From Odiellus spinosus (lineage: Eukaryota; Arthropoda; Arachnida; Opiliones; Phalangiidae), in contig OY987226.1 of the NCBI GenBank assembly GCA_963920705.1, forward strand, positions 31,485,686 through 31,549,685: 64,000 nt of DNA. Direction: 5' to 3'. Of this stretch, positions 43,321 to 53,279 are shown piece by piece. Each line of letters starts with the position of its first letter. Position 1 is the first letter of the stretch. The translations under genes were made by a program, and so were the position numbers. The notes under the pieces are model-generated. The model did no database searches, had not been told where the DNA came from, and was given only the letters and a program-made list of their open reading frames with translations.

Positions 43321-45837
43321 CTCTTATTTATGAGTCCAATCGGGGATTCAAACTGGCGAAGGTTGTAATACGGTTTATTACCTAAACCTACCCTTACCAA
43401 AATGTGAAACTTTTTCATTTTCCAAGCGAAACCTTTCCATTTTCCAAGCGAAACCTTTCCATTTTGCAGTCTAGAACCGAAACAGTCATAAGCTCTCTTA
43501 TAACCTCGACCCCTTATTAACGCGTTCGTGACGACCTTTTCCCTGTATTGCACGACTCTGGAGATATAAGAAAAAAATTTCTTAATATATTCTAAGAACC
43601 TATAGTACAGTGGAAGAGCGTCTGGCACTCGATCGTAAGTTGTGCATTATTAAACAGTAGAATGATAAAAAATATCCATTGAATTCGAGTTAATAGAAGG
43701 AAAGGTACAAACGTATATATACGTATATATTCGGATTCTATATAATATGCTTAGGCTCTATAAATTTTAAATAAAATTAATAAATCTGGTTAAGATAATA
43801 TTTTCAGATTTCTCTAAACCTTTCAGGGCCCCTTTCTCTATATTACTTCGTAAAACTATTCAATCAGTCATTATTGTTTTTTATAACCATTAGAAGGACT
43901 CATACACAATAAATACTATAAATCATTTCAAACTACCTTTCTCCCTATTAGCTCGAATTCAGTGAATATTACAAATATTTCTACTGTTTAACATATACAA
44001 TTTTTGTTGAGATTTTTAGACGTACTTATTAAAGTTCAGTTATGCATACGTTTAACCCTTTTGTAGCACATTCAGGCAATTTCCTTTCGATCACTGCAAA
44101 TAACTTATAAAGTTCGGTTAAAGGGGAGATAAGAAGTAATTTTTTATCTATCACTTAAGGCCTTTTCTCAGTTTTGAGTTGTGATTTCGGGACGCTAAAT
44201 GGCGCCATTGGTCTTTATACTTATGTAAAGGATAGTCTAGAGATCATAACGGCTAAAACTACAGTTCTTTCCATTCACGCCATATATACGAGTTTCTTTG
44301 AAACGAGCTAAAGCGTGGTTTTCTATGTAAATGGAATTTCGAAGGAACATTAAAAATCATACGTTCAAAATAGAATGTTCAAATCGACTTTAAAAATTAC
44401 GCCAAACGTAGACGCGGGTAGCTAGAAGTTTTGAACGCTATACGTGATATAAATCAAGAGATATTACAATTTGAAAAAAAACCAAAAAATTTACCCTCCG
44501 AATAAATGTCTAAATAAACTAGTCCCCGTTAACCTTAACGAAATTAAAAGTATCCTACTCCCTAGAATAGGTATTCAGCTTCCTAGGAAAATGTTTACTA
44601 CATTTTCACGAGCGATAGTTTTTACAGGACGTTCTTCGAATGTCGCCCGATCGAGTCTGAAAAAAGTCAACTTTAACTTTAATTATCTAAGTAATTATTT
44701 TAGATTTAGTCAAATTAAAAGTGTTAGGGATCTCTTACTTTTAAAGGTATAAATTTCATTCGGTTCGAAATAATAGAAGTTAACCTAAATACCTTTGGAA
44801 AATGAGCAAAATAGCCGTTTTTACTAAGAAAGGGCCCTAACGTTTAAATAGACTTAATCCACTAGAAAATTTAGAAAATAAATAAACTAGAAATAAATTA
44901 AAACCCTAAAGGAATTCACGAAGATCCGAAATTGAATCGGTGTAAGATATATGTAAAACTATCTTGGAGATATTTTAATATAGTTTTTAAATAGTTTATT
45001 TAAAGGAATACTGACAGTTTATTTGAAAAATCGGGGTTACCTACTGAAAATCCAAACTTTGGTTTAACCAGATATCGTTTCATTTTTTTTTTCCAAAACG
45101 ATATTTAAATAACTCGGAAATTGATTGTATGAAGTTTTGATTTTTTTGAATTCTACTGCGAGGGAGTGGTTAAAAATGACGTAGGTGAGAAACGTAAACA
45201 TGATTGGCTTTCCCTCTTTCCCCGGCTATTCCCTCGGCCTCTTTCTCCAGATTTTTCCACTAACCTCGCGACGGCCTATATAGCTATAGCCAATTTCAGA
45301 GATAGCTTAAAACGAACGGATATATGCATTTTAAGCTGCACCTAAATCCGTTCATTTTTAGTTGAGTCTGAAACTGGTAATAGCTATAATAATAATAATA
45401 TTTCTCAACAAATTGTTGAAGGCAACCACAGAGGCATAGCCTATACTGGGTGGTTGCCCTTCGCGAGGTTGGTGGAAAAATCTGGCCAAATTTACCCAGA
45501 AATCTATTTTTTAGTGATCGTAGTTTAAAAGTAAAATATCAGATTCAGAAAGCTCAGAATCATGCATTTATCATTCGGACAAGGATGAGTCTGACAATAA
45601 AAGTGATGAGTTAGATCCTTGGGGATCGAATCGACCTTGCCACCATACTTATCGTTCTGAATAATTCAACCTTGATCCATTCGCTAACAGATAGTTATTG
45701 AAACGTGGTAGATAACGAGGCACCAGCTACTCAAGCCGAGTTTAATAATTGACTTGAAAAAGAGACTGGCACGTAAGTAGTAATAGTGGGACCTCGAGTG
45801 CAACAAACCTGTTTAATAGATGTATGCAACGGGTTAA
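43321..45837. other. Long AT-rich interval without a recognised gene
   Basis: A 22-bp unit (CATTTTCCAAGCGAAACCTTTC) is repeated at about 43416-43462. TATAGTACAGTGGAAGAGCG at 43602-43621 resembles a tRNA 5' half (box A) but lacks a box B downstream. GGCAACCAC...GTGGTTGCC forms a hairpin at about 45421-45460. A 93-codon frame at 44471-44752 has no recognisable features. Confidence 0.35.
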
Positions 45838-45841
45838 GGTG

Positions 45842-45960
45842 AAAGGTTAAAGGTTAAAGGTCAAAAGATCAAGATTAAAAGTGGCCAATGATCTCGATAG
45901 AGAAATAAAAATGGTCAATGACCTCGATAGAGAAACTTGTATATATGAAATCTCGCGTGG
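45842..45960 (+). promoter_or_regulatory. Promoter of the small membrane-protein gene: half-site array plus TATA box
   Basis: AGGTTAAAGGTTAAAGGTCA (45844-45863) is three nuclear-receptor-type half-sites spaced by one base (DR1). A TATATATGAAA box follows at 45940-45950, then the ATG at 46038. The copy at 54366-54430 has the same order (AGGTTAAAGGTTAAAGATCA, then AGGTCA, then ATATATATGAAA), although its surrounding sequence has diverged. Confidence 0.6.
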
Positions 45961-46037
45961 TAAATCATTCGATGATTCATCATTGGTTAGTGTGTTTCGT
46001 TGTATTAGTTGAAAGCTATCGTATCATACTAATAAAA

Positions 46038-46349
46038 ATGTGTGTAGAAAATGGTCGCGTCTTGTTGGACCTATGTCAATGTGGTCGTTGGAAACGTTAT
46101 TTTTATCACGATTCTTTTTGTTTAAGACGTTGGAAATATTTTGCTAGCGTTCTTATCACGCCCGTTACATTACCAGTTGGTCTAATTAGATCAATTTACA
46201 ATCGAGATGGTCGATACATCTACGAATCTATTTTTCACATTCTTGGCTTGATATTAATCATACCATATATATGGGAGAATTATGATGATTCTTTGGATAA
46301 TCTATGCCGTCGGTGTGATGGTTACATCGTTCGAAGATCTAAAAGATAA
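46038..46349 (+). CDS. Small membrane protein (copy A), 103 residues
   Basis: The start at ATG 46038 is chosen because the TATA box lies at 45940; an earlier in-frame ATG (45918) is upstream of it. Features: a Cys pair (LCQC), a basic-aromatic stretch (RWKRYFYHD), a first hydrophobic segment (FASVLITPVTLPVGL), RSIYNRDGR, a second hydrophobic segment (HILGLILIIPYIW) and a terminal CRRCDGYIVRRSKR with a CxxC and basic tail. It is likely an integral membrane or membrane-anchored protein. AATAAA-type signals follow. Two further copies (1437-1677, 54534-54838) are damaged; this is the only intact one. No family name is recognised. Confidence 0.65.
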   Translation: MCVENGRVLLDLCQCGRWKRYFYHDSFCLRRWKYFASVLITPVTLPVGLIRSIYNRDGRYIYESIFHILGLILIIPYIWENYDDSLDNLCRRCDGYIVRRSKR

Positions 46350-46418
46350 TAGGTGCTAATGTATGTTAAATAAAATTTGGTACAATAAAAATTGATTGAA
46401 AAAATATTTGTTTTTTAT

Positions 46419-47181
46419 TCAAATATTATAAATTTCGTCAGATACTTTTTGATATACAGAATCATTTGAAAACACTTTTCCACTCGGATTATAAAACCAG
46501 GCTTTACGTAACGATTCCACTTGCGGGCTTAAATAGCTCCCTTCTTGTTGAGAAGCGTAGTTGCATAAATGTTTGTCTCTTAGCCATATAAGTATTTGAT
46601 TTATCTCCATTAATTTGGTGATATTCATTAAATATCCGTGACACCCTCCGGATTTGTTTACAGTCTTGTTTTTCACAGTCCGCGTTGACGCTAGCTCATA
46701 GAGAGTCTTTATCAAGCCAGTGTTAATTACTCCTTCTACAGCGGCTTTGGAATGGCATATATACCCGAGTATATAAGAGGCTTCGTTGAAATTTTGGCAT
46801 TGATGAATTTCGGATTCAGAGTATTTGTGCATAGTTCCTAAAGAACATTCGGTTTGCAATATATAGCGACCACAATCTCTACTATCGATAAAATCGATCA
46901 TTGTAAACCCGCGTGCGTATTGAATTCTTATATCCAGAGCTAGGCCGCAGTCGTTTTTTAACATTTCATTGCATACAAATATATTCCAATTGAGCTTCCG
47001 CATTATTGTTATTTATTACTTCAACTAACGCTAAGGTCCCTAACCGCGGCACTTTAGAAGGTAAATTTTCACTGAGAAGGGATTTACATCCACGGTGGAA
47101 CGAGAAATAGACAGGCATATACAAATGGTAATAATTTTGGAGAAAATCCAATTGTCCATAGTCTTCTTCGACGAGCTCCAT
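46419..47181 (-). pseudogene. Convergent gene of the virus-like element, one frameshift
   Basis: ATG at 47181 opens a frame that must shift near 46975-47000 to continue to the TAA at 46419. The product would be about 245 residues. It contains FSFHRGCKSLL, IDSRDCGRYILQTEC, EASYILGYICHSKAA and a Cys/His-rich middle; no domain is recognised. It starts one base after the stop of the Cys-rich gene at 47183, so the two may be translated from one message. Its last residues (SGKVFSNDSVYQK...) are the part preserved in copies B and C, showing that the repeated element includes this gene. Confidence 0.5.
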
Positions 47182-47182
47182 T

Positions 47183-47599
47183 TTAATCTTTCGAGTACCT
47201 ACAGCAGTACTCTTGGTTTTCGTCCTCGGGGAAGGCTAGACACGAACTTCTATACCGATTCGCGTGCGAGGAATACGTGTCACAGTTGATACAAAACCAG
47301 GATGAGGGGAGAACTTTAAGATAAATCGCGGGGATGGCGAGGTTAAGAATGCGCCCTCTTTGAACGCATATAGCGTGTTTATAGCTCAGGCAGTCCTTGT
47401 TAACGCAGTAGTGAATAGATCCACCGCTTATAGGTAATGAAACCTCGCACACGTCCGTGCACCAGTAACACGGTACTACTTGGCGCGCACGAATCTCCGT
47501 CTCCCCGTCGCGAACTAAGCGTCGGAACTGTTGTCTCGTAAAAGCTGAAAACGAAGTTAATGTTACACAACACCTATAAAACAAAAATACATTGACCAT
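47183..47599 (-). CDS. Cys-rich zinc-type protein of the virus-like element
   Basis: The coding part probably begins after an acceptor (TAACTTCGTTTTCAG, about 47546) rather than at the frame's upstream end, so a first exon may be missing. It encodes CYWCTDVC, HYCVNKDC, HAIC, WFCINC, SSC and EYCC cysteines, resembling a double treble-clef or PHD-like arrangement. The spacing resembles the complete protein at 36616-36972. The stop (47183-47185) is one base from the ATG of the next gene. Upstream, the divergent acidic gene has its own TATA box at 47713, so the two genes share a short intergenic promoter region. Confidence 0.55.
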   Translation of the reverse strand: MVNVFLFYRCCVTLTSFSAFTRQQFRRLVRDGETEIRARQVVPCYWCTDVCEVSLPISGGSIHYCVNKDCLSYKHAICVQRGRILNLAIPAIYLKVLPSSWFCINCDTYSSHANRYRSSCLAFPEDENQEYCCRYSKD

Positions 47600-47604
47600 C
47601 TAAA

Positions 47605-47655
47605 TAACAGCGTGGTGTCGGAATACAGTAACAGCGTGGTGTCGGAATACAGTCT
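47605..47655. repeat. Direct repeat of a 24-bp unit in the divergent promoter
   Basis: ACAGCGTGGTGTCGGAATAC occurs twice in direct succession (about 47608 and 47632) between the divergent genes. A T-run follows. Confidence 0.8.
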
Positions 47656-47704
47656 ATCTCCTGAGGTTTTTTTTTTTTCTAAGAGGCTGATGACCTTACG
47701 GTGT

Positions 47705-47730
47705 TTTTAAAGTATATATATATAAGGTTG
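47705..47730 (+). promoter_or_regulatory. TATA box of the acidic zinc-finger gene
   Basis: TTTTTAAAGTATATATATAT (from about 47704) is followed by AAGGTTGTTG. The second copy has TTTTAAAGTATATAAGGCTG at about 55003-55022, in the same position relative to its gene. Confidence 0.6.
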
Positions 47731-47958
47731 TTGTGACTAGTTATAATTCGTTAGCAGACCTCGATACGAACAAGTGAGTTTTTCACTCTCTCTGATATTC
47801 TATAATACCGCTTTAAAAACTTTTACTTTCTCTCTAGTCTTTTTAGCGAAACGACTCAATTTTTTAACCACTTATACCCAGTAAGAAGGTTAAATTATTC
47901 TTGTTATTTATAATTTTTTACATTAACCCGATGTTCTGGATTAATATTTAATTAAGAG

Positions 47959-50900
47959 GTGGATAAGATTAATCACGTAGAAGAAAACGGTAGCGAGCAG
48001 GGGGAAGAGATTGAGTTCGAATGTGAGTCGTGGCAGGGGAGCGTTAAAGATGATGAAGAATTTATCGAAGACGTGGTTGAGATCGGGTGAGCTATACTAG
48101 TATTATCATAATTCATTAAATGTTTTTGAGAAAGGTTTAGATTATACTAATTCTCTTCTAGCCTTGTAATTTGTATACCGGTTACACTGAATTTATGTTA
48201 GAAATTGAAAATGTTATAGGGATTTGGAGTCTCCAGCCTCCCCTGATCCTGATTATTTTAGGAATTTCTGCGAGGGTCAGGTGGAGGTTGAAGTGAACAA
48301 AGAAGAACGGTCTAGGGAGATTTACCGCGGGTAAGAAGATTAAATTATACGCGTTGTTTATATCAACCCCTGTAAAACTGTTTCAACCCTTTTGCATTAA
48401 AGCTCGTTGGTTAGTATTAAGATAGGGGTAAATTTCATAAGGTGTTTCCTATTAACCCCTGTAAATCTCTCTTTATTAGTGAAGATGACGAAAGCACCGA
48501 AGCAAACGTCGAGTTTACGCGAGTTCGAGGTAAATTTAAAAATCTACTTCTATTTCACCCGCCGTTCGCAGTGATAAAGTGATATATCAATTATTAGTCA
48601 AACCCTAGTAAAAAGATAATCTTAAAGTCGAGTAATCTAACTTGTTTCACTCTACAATTTACAATCAGAAAACATGGACGCGAACGAGAAACCAACGAAA
48701 AATAACGCCTACACAGACGTGGCAACCTCTGGAGATGAGTCTACGCGCGATAGACCATTTCGGATAGATAATATATTTATAAAATTGGAGCCAAAGCAAT
48801 TAAACCCGAAGAATATCTGGAATTCGAGAAAATACGGAAGGACGTCATAGTCAATCTGAACTTATTCAAAAATCCGACCAATCTTTCGAGGAAAATGGTC
48901 GAATTTCGAAAAGCTTACGAGAAACATCAGTTGTCTTTACACGATATTACTGTTCGTGCGAAATTTGTGTATTTAACTGATTCGTTCAAATGCGAGTGCT
49001 CGCTATGCTTTCCTTTTAAAGTTTATAAGAAACCAAAGGCTTTTCATACTCATTTGCTAAATCGACACATTAGCGCTTTCGCGGATATTAGCTTATCGAA
49101 AGATATGGAGAAAACCATCTTGAAGGCTCTTTTGTCGAAAAAGCAAAAAAATAGAGATAAAGCAATCGAGAAAATGAATACGTTCCGTAACTCCGCATTG
49201 ACGCTCATACAGGAGGACTTACGAGATAGAACAGTAAATAATCTGGAAATCGCGGCGGGAACTAGCGATCAAACATTGGAGAACCCTATTGTGCAAAATG
49301 ACGCTTTTTCGATTAACGCCCCTGTCGAAATTTTACCGATAGATACTACTCGACAAAGTGCGGATTTTTCGTTGCTAACAGTGAATTTAGAAGCTATGCT
49401 TAACGAAAGCGAAATTATAGTCGAGAAGTCGCTACGAGATGTAGAGCTACGGACGGCGATTAGTAATATTCCGTATCCGCTCAATTCTTCTTCCGATCTT
49501 GAAACGCCCATAGAAAACGCAGATAATTTCATTGTGTCTAACGCGTGCGATATGTATTTTCAAGAACTTGATCTTAACAGCGAAGAAACAAATTTCGCAC
49601 TTCCAACGTCACAAGTCATGCCAGAGGTAAGGAATTTTACCCAATCAATAACCGAGGCTATGGTGGCTGAAACGGCGTCCAGTATTTACAATGAATATGT
49701 CGTCGGCGAGACTTCGCAAACGGAATCGTCTTTCGATTTCCACGCAAGAATTCAACTGGAAGATTTCGGTGGAACGGCCGACAATCACTTGGTCGCCGAA
49801 GGAATCGACGATCTTGAGAGCTTGTTTAAAGATATTTCAGATACGAGGGACCATAGCGATATACGCCAACAAGACGAGACCGGTAAAATTCCCGAGAAAA
49901 ATCTCGTAATCGAAGAAAGGATTGCCGGTCTTCAAACCTCCTTAAACAATTTCCCAGCTACCCAAGACCATCGCGATAACCCTCTGGATATTCTTGAATT
50001 AATACCTATTTCTCAAAATCCTACCAAAGTGTTAAAGAGACTATCTCTGGATTTGACAGTTTCGACTCCCGAAACACCGGTTGAGCCGAAAGAAGCTCCA
50101 TCGGAGAAAAAAGGAGCCTCGTCGATGTCCAAGAAGTCCCCGGCGATCTCGTTAACCGATTTTAACGAGACTCATAATGCGTCACCACCGACGGAAGATT
50201 GACTCTACCGCTAGAATTGAAGGGAGCAATATCGTAGTCGAAGATGGGATAGACGCCTCTTCTCTACGAACACTTAGAGAAGAGGGGTTAAATCATAGCG
50301 TTATCACTAATGATCATCTTGTAGAAAATCCCAAAATAACGCCTTTAATAAAGAGAAATCTGAAGGTTCTATTAAAGATATTATCTACAGGATCGACAAA
50401 CTCACCCTGCCCAACCAAAAAATCAAAAAAGATTTCAATCGACACACCGACCAAGCCACAGAAATTTCTGTCGCCATCGTCGCAGCCTAGGAAATCTATT
50501 ACAAAACCCAAAAAAGTGTCCGTGGAAAATAATATAACGACTTCGGGAAATATAGTACTCTAGAAGTGACTTTACCGTCGAAGTCTAAAAAGTCAGTGAC
50601 CAAGTCCAAAAACGTATCGGTAAAAAACATTAATACTCCCAAGGCAAGAAGTATCCAAATATGTCACCCGATAATCATTAAAGCTAAATCATTAAGAGAG
50701 CATAACAAGCGATTAAAGGAAACTCTGAAAAACATTAAAGTGAAGGGAAACTACAATTCCTTAAGCGAGATTTCTAGATTGGTTTCATATGTACCGTTTA
50801 GGAAAAGTTTGCCAGATTTGGGTCCATATCTATACAAGTTCCTCTATTTAAAAGAAAATCCCAAATCTAAACTTAACGAATCTTTGAGGATAATCCTGGT

Positions 50901-51087
50901 TCGATTTTTGTATTTTATAGCCCGAAATATAAATGATTATGTAGCGAAAACTGCATTTGACGAAGAGGAAATAATAACCTGGGACTTTTTCATCGAGAGA
51001 ATTTACTCACTGAGTTCTTACGAACATTTATCTTACGTAAATTCCTCTATCAACGAGTTGAAATCGTCTAATTTAATTCTCAGATAG
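47959..51087 (+). pseudogene. Spliced acidic / C2H2 zinc-finger gene (copy A), damaged
   Basis: Short acidic exons at about 47959-48087 and 48220-48330 (ESPASPDPDY) and about 48480-48530, then a long region from about 48670. Donors (GTGAGC, GTAAGA, GTAAAT) and acceptors match in phase. A frameshift near 48795 leads into a frame with CECSLCFP...KAFHTHLLNRHI, a C2H2-type zinc finger, followed by a long Ser/Thr/Glu-rich region. Further frameshifts near 50200 and 50560 lead to Lys/Ser repeats (KSITKPKKVSVEN, KSVTKSKNVSVKN) and a helical C-terminus ending at a TAG (51085). The first codon is GTG where the other copy has ATG. Function unknown; possibly a DNA-binding structural or regulatory protein. 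Confidence 0.5.
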
Positions 51088-51178
51088 TCCACTGAAAGTT
51101 TAGGCCTCGAAGTATGAAATTGACTGGGATAAGAGTAATATTTTACAAAAAAAAACAGATAAATATAATTGTGAATAT

Positions 51179-51467
51179 AACGAAAGCATACTTTTAACTT
51201 TAAAATTAAAAACAGAAATAACTTTAATGTAAATAACTGAATTAAAAAAAACTAAACTAATTCGTATCAATTATAATTCGCAAATATTACAAACCAGTGA
51301 TGATACCGACGATTTTATTAGAAACGTAGAGAACGTGAGGACTACTTTACAGAAGAAAATAAGACGATCAAAACCGAAAAGTTCGATAATAAAAAACGAA
51401 AGCATACTTTTAACTTTAAAATTAAAAACAGAAATAACTTTAATGTAAATAACTGAATTAAAAAAAT
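51179..51467 (+). repeat. 74-bp direct repeats flanking a gene-tail fragment
   Basis: AACGAAAGCATACTTTTAAC...AACTGAATTAAAAAAA occurs at about 51179-51250 and 51394-51467 with essentially no differences. Between them, 51256-51460 holds an open frame (TSDDTDDFIRNVENV..., LQKKIRRSKPKS) ending in the second repeat at ATGTAA. This looks like a duplicated 3' end of an unrecognised gene. Confidence 0.65.
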
Positions 51468-51554
51468 GGGGGCGTTTGGACCCATTGTACTCGTTTACGC
51501 GAGCCTTGAAGGCACGAACATTCCTGGGAACTCTTTTGTTGCAACAACCTGACA

Positions 51555-51682
51555 GGTCTACTTTACCCCCTACATCAAATTTTTCATTCCATTCTAGGGA
51601 GGGCACTAGAAAAACACATTCATTACCCCCTACATCAAATTTTTCATTCCATTCTAGGGAAGGAACTAGAAAAACAACATGA
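51555..51682. repeat. Two tandem 60-bp units
   Basis: TACCCCCTACATCAAATTTT...GGGA-GG-ACTAGAAAAAC occurs twice with a 60-bp period, with three or so differences. It lies upstream of the polymerase-leader gene promoter. Confidence 0.8.
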
Positions 51683-51849
51683 CAGGTCGACTTTAAGCCT
51701 ACCCATAGTGCCTTTCATACCGTGCAATCCAGGGAGTCATGAAAGCTCCTCGTATTTCCCCATTGTAATTATTATGTAGGGCTTATAAGGTCGGTAGAAA
51801 AAATCCCACGCTTGGGTGGTATTTAAAGTTGAGAGGGGCCAGAGGATTT

Positions 51850-51919
51850 TGTGGGTATAAATACGAAGGTTGGTCGAATCACAAAATCAGTTCAAACTTT
51901 AACATCTACACGGCTCATC
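51850..51919 (+). promoter_or_regulatory. TATA promoter of the polymerase-leader gene
   Basis: GGGTATAAATACGAAGG (TATAAAT at about 51854-51860) lies about 60 bp before the ATG at 51920. The related gene at 61441 has GATATATAAGCCG in the equivalent position. Confidence 0.6.
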
Positions 51920-52504
51920 ATGGACGGAGAATCTTTAACATGGTTTCTCGAGGAAATGGCTGTTTCTAGTCCGTGGCCCCTGAAGAAAATCTATGAGTTT
52001 TATTTCTGGTTGTGTTACTTGATCAACGTCAATCCGACCGACCTTCCTCCGTCATGTGAGTTTTAACTTCATTGAACCTTTTTTGGATCTTGTGGGGAAC
52101 ATGAAGCAAGCCCCGAAGAGTGTCAGACCATAGAACAACTGAATCTTTTCTGGAGTATGCTCCCCGAACGGTTAAGACCCCCGTACGTGCTCCGAATGGA
52201 ACGACGGACCGAGGAGTTAAAGACCTCTGAAGAAATCAAGCTCTTGGAAGACTTCATGAGGTCCCAACACGATAGGGATATGACCCGATTTTTGGACGGT
52301 CCTGAGGGGGCTATGGACTCTGTGGGGGCTACGGTTCCAGACATAGACCTTCCCCTACCCACGGACTGGGACTATTCAGATCTGAGTGAGGAAGAGGGGA
52401 TCAGGTCGGAGGCGGCGACCGACAACCGCTGGAGTCAATCAATGACGGTGTACACGACCCCCAACCTCCGGGCCTTGATTCAATACCGGGGTGAGAAGTC
52501 ATGA
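51920..52504 (+). CDS. Spliced gene immediately before polymerase B, 177 residues
   Basis: Exons 51920-52055 and 52107-52504 join in phase across a 51-nt GTGAGT...GAAG intron. The N-terminus reads MDGESLTWFLEEM and then an aromatic segment (IYEFYFWLCYLI); the rest is charged, with an RTEELKTSEEIKLLEDFM helix, a LPLPTDWDYSDLSEEEG acidic stretch and an RALIQYRG end. No known domain. The TGA overlaps the ATG of the following polymerase frame (ATGA at 52501-52504), an arrangement that suggests coupled expression. A relative starts at 61441. It could be the terminal protein or another replication partner; that is only inferred from position. Confidence 0.6.
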
Positions 52505-53240
52505 ACACAGGTGAAAAATTCTACGCCAAGTAAAATTTATTCGCTCGTGAAATCACCCTGCAATTAAGAGACAATGTCGAAGCCGGGATCTTTAGAGTGA
52601 CAGAGGCCGTCTTGGCCCAGTTTGAACCCGATGACCAGTTACAAATTACCCTCCGCAGTCTCGCGCTCCCCACGCGCCCCGAATTGGAACTAAAAACGCC
52701 TAATTACGCCTTACAACGTTTTCTGCAAAAGCCGCCAGGGTATTAAGAGGATAATAAACAATGACTTATTATGCTTCCCGCGCGCGCTCTGTGTGGCCAT
52801 TTGCTCACCGCAAGTTCGTCGATGACATTACGGGTGATTAAAACCTTAAAAAACATTATGAAGCAGTTTCGAATACCCCACAACCTCATACAGCGGCGAG
52901 AAGCTTTAGACCTATGCTGCAAAGCCGGCGTCAAGACGAGTAAAGAGTGTGGGAGCGCGGCCTCATTTGAAAGATTGAAGAGATATTTAGCCCAGTACTC
53001 GCTACTAGTCTACAAGTTTCAAAACAATATACCGCTGCTGGTTTTAGGTGAGAATGACCCTAGTGCTATGCGACCCCGTCTATTCCTGCTGAATGAGAAA
53101 AACCATTACAGCGTCATAACCAATTTTTTTGTTGGAAATGTCTAGAAGCGTACTGGCGCCCCCGTTCCCACAAATTTAACGATTTCTGTTTTCGTTGCAT
53201 GAGGCCTCAAATATGCCATGGCTCGAAAATCCAATATTTA
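52501..53240 (+). pseudogene. DNA polymerase B, N-terminal part only, several frame breaks
   Basis: An ATG at 52501 opens a frame that hits TAA after nine sense codons and remains open after it as REITLQLRDNVEAGIF... up to about 52743. A frame change near 52770 passes through a CFPRALCVAI-like segment to IQRREALDLCCKAGVKTS and AQYSLLVYKFQNN, then RPRLFLLNEKNHYSVITN. The end overlaps the start of the polymerase gene at 32372-32540 (same RPRLFLLNEKNHY block, then WKCLEAYWRPRSHK). It therefore supplies the N-terminal region missing there. No exonuclease or polymerase motif follows; the sequence passes into a hAT fragment. Confidence 0.65.
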
Positions 53241-53279
53241 ATTCACGAAATATTACCGCATGCAGAACTGGCTTTTAAG

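Noticed and set aside
43602..43650. tRNA or tRNA-derived SINE head (TATAGTACAGTGGAAGAGCG)
   Set aside because: Box A is plausible, but no box B follows at the right distance and the D and acceptor stems do not pair; a box-B-like GTTTGAATCCCC near 43343 is on the other strand.
44471..44752. 93-codon plus-strand gene
   Set aside because: No promoter, splice sites, domain or second copy; composition is that of random AT-rich sequence.
45918..46037. N-terminal extension of the small membrane protein from ATG 45918
   Set aside because: The TATA box lies downstream of that ATG, and the extension is not conserved in copy C, whereas ATG 46038 is.
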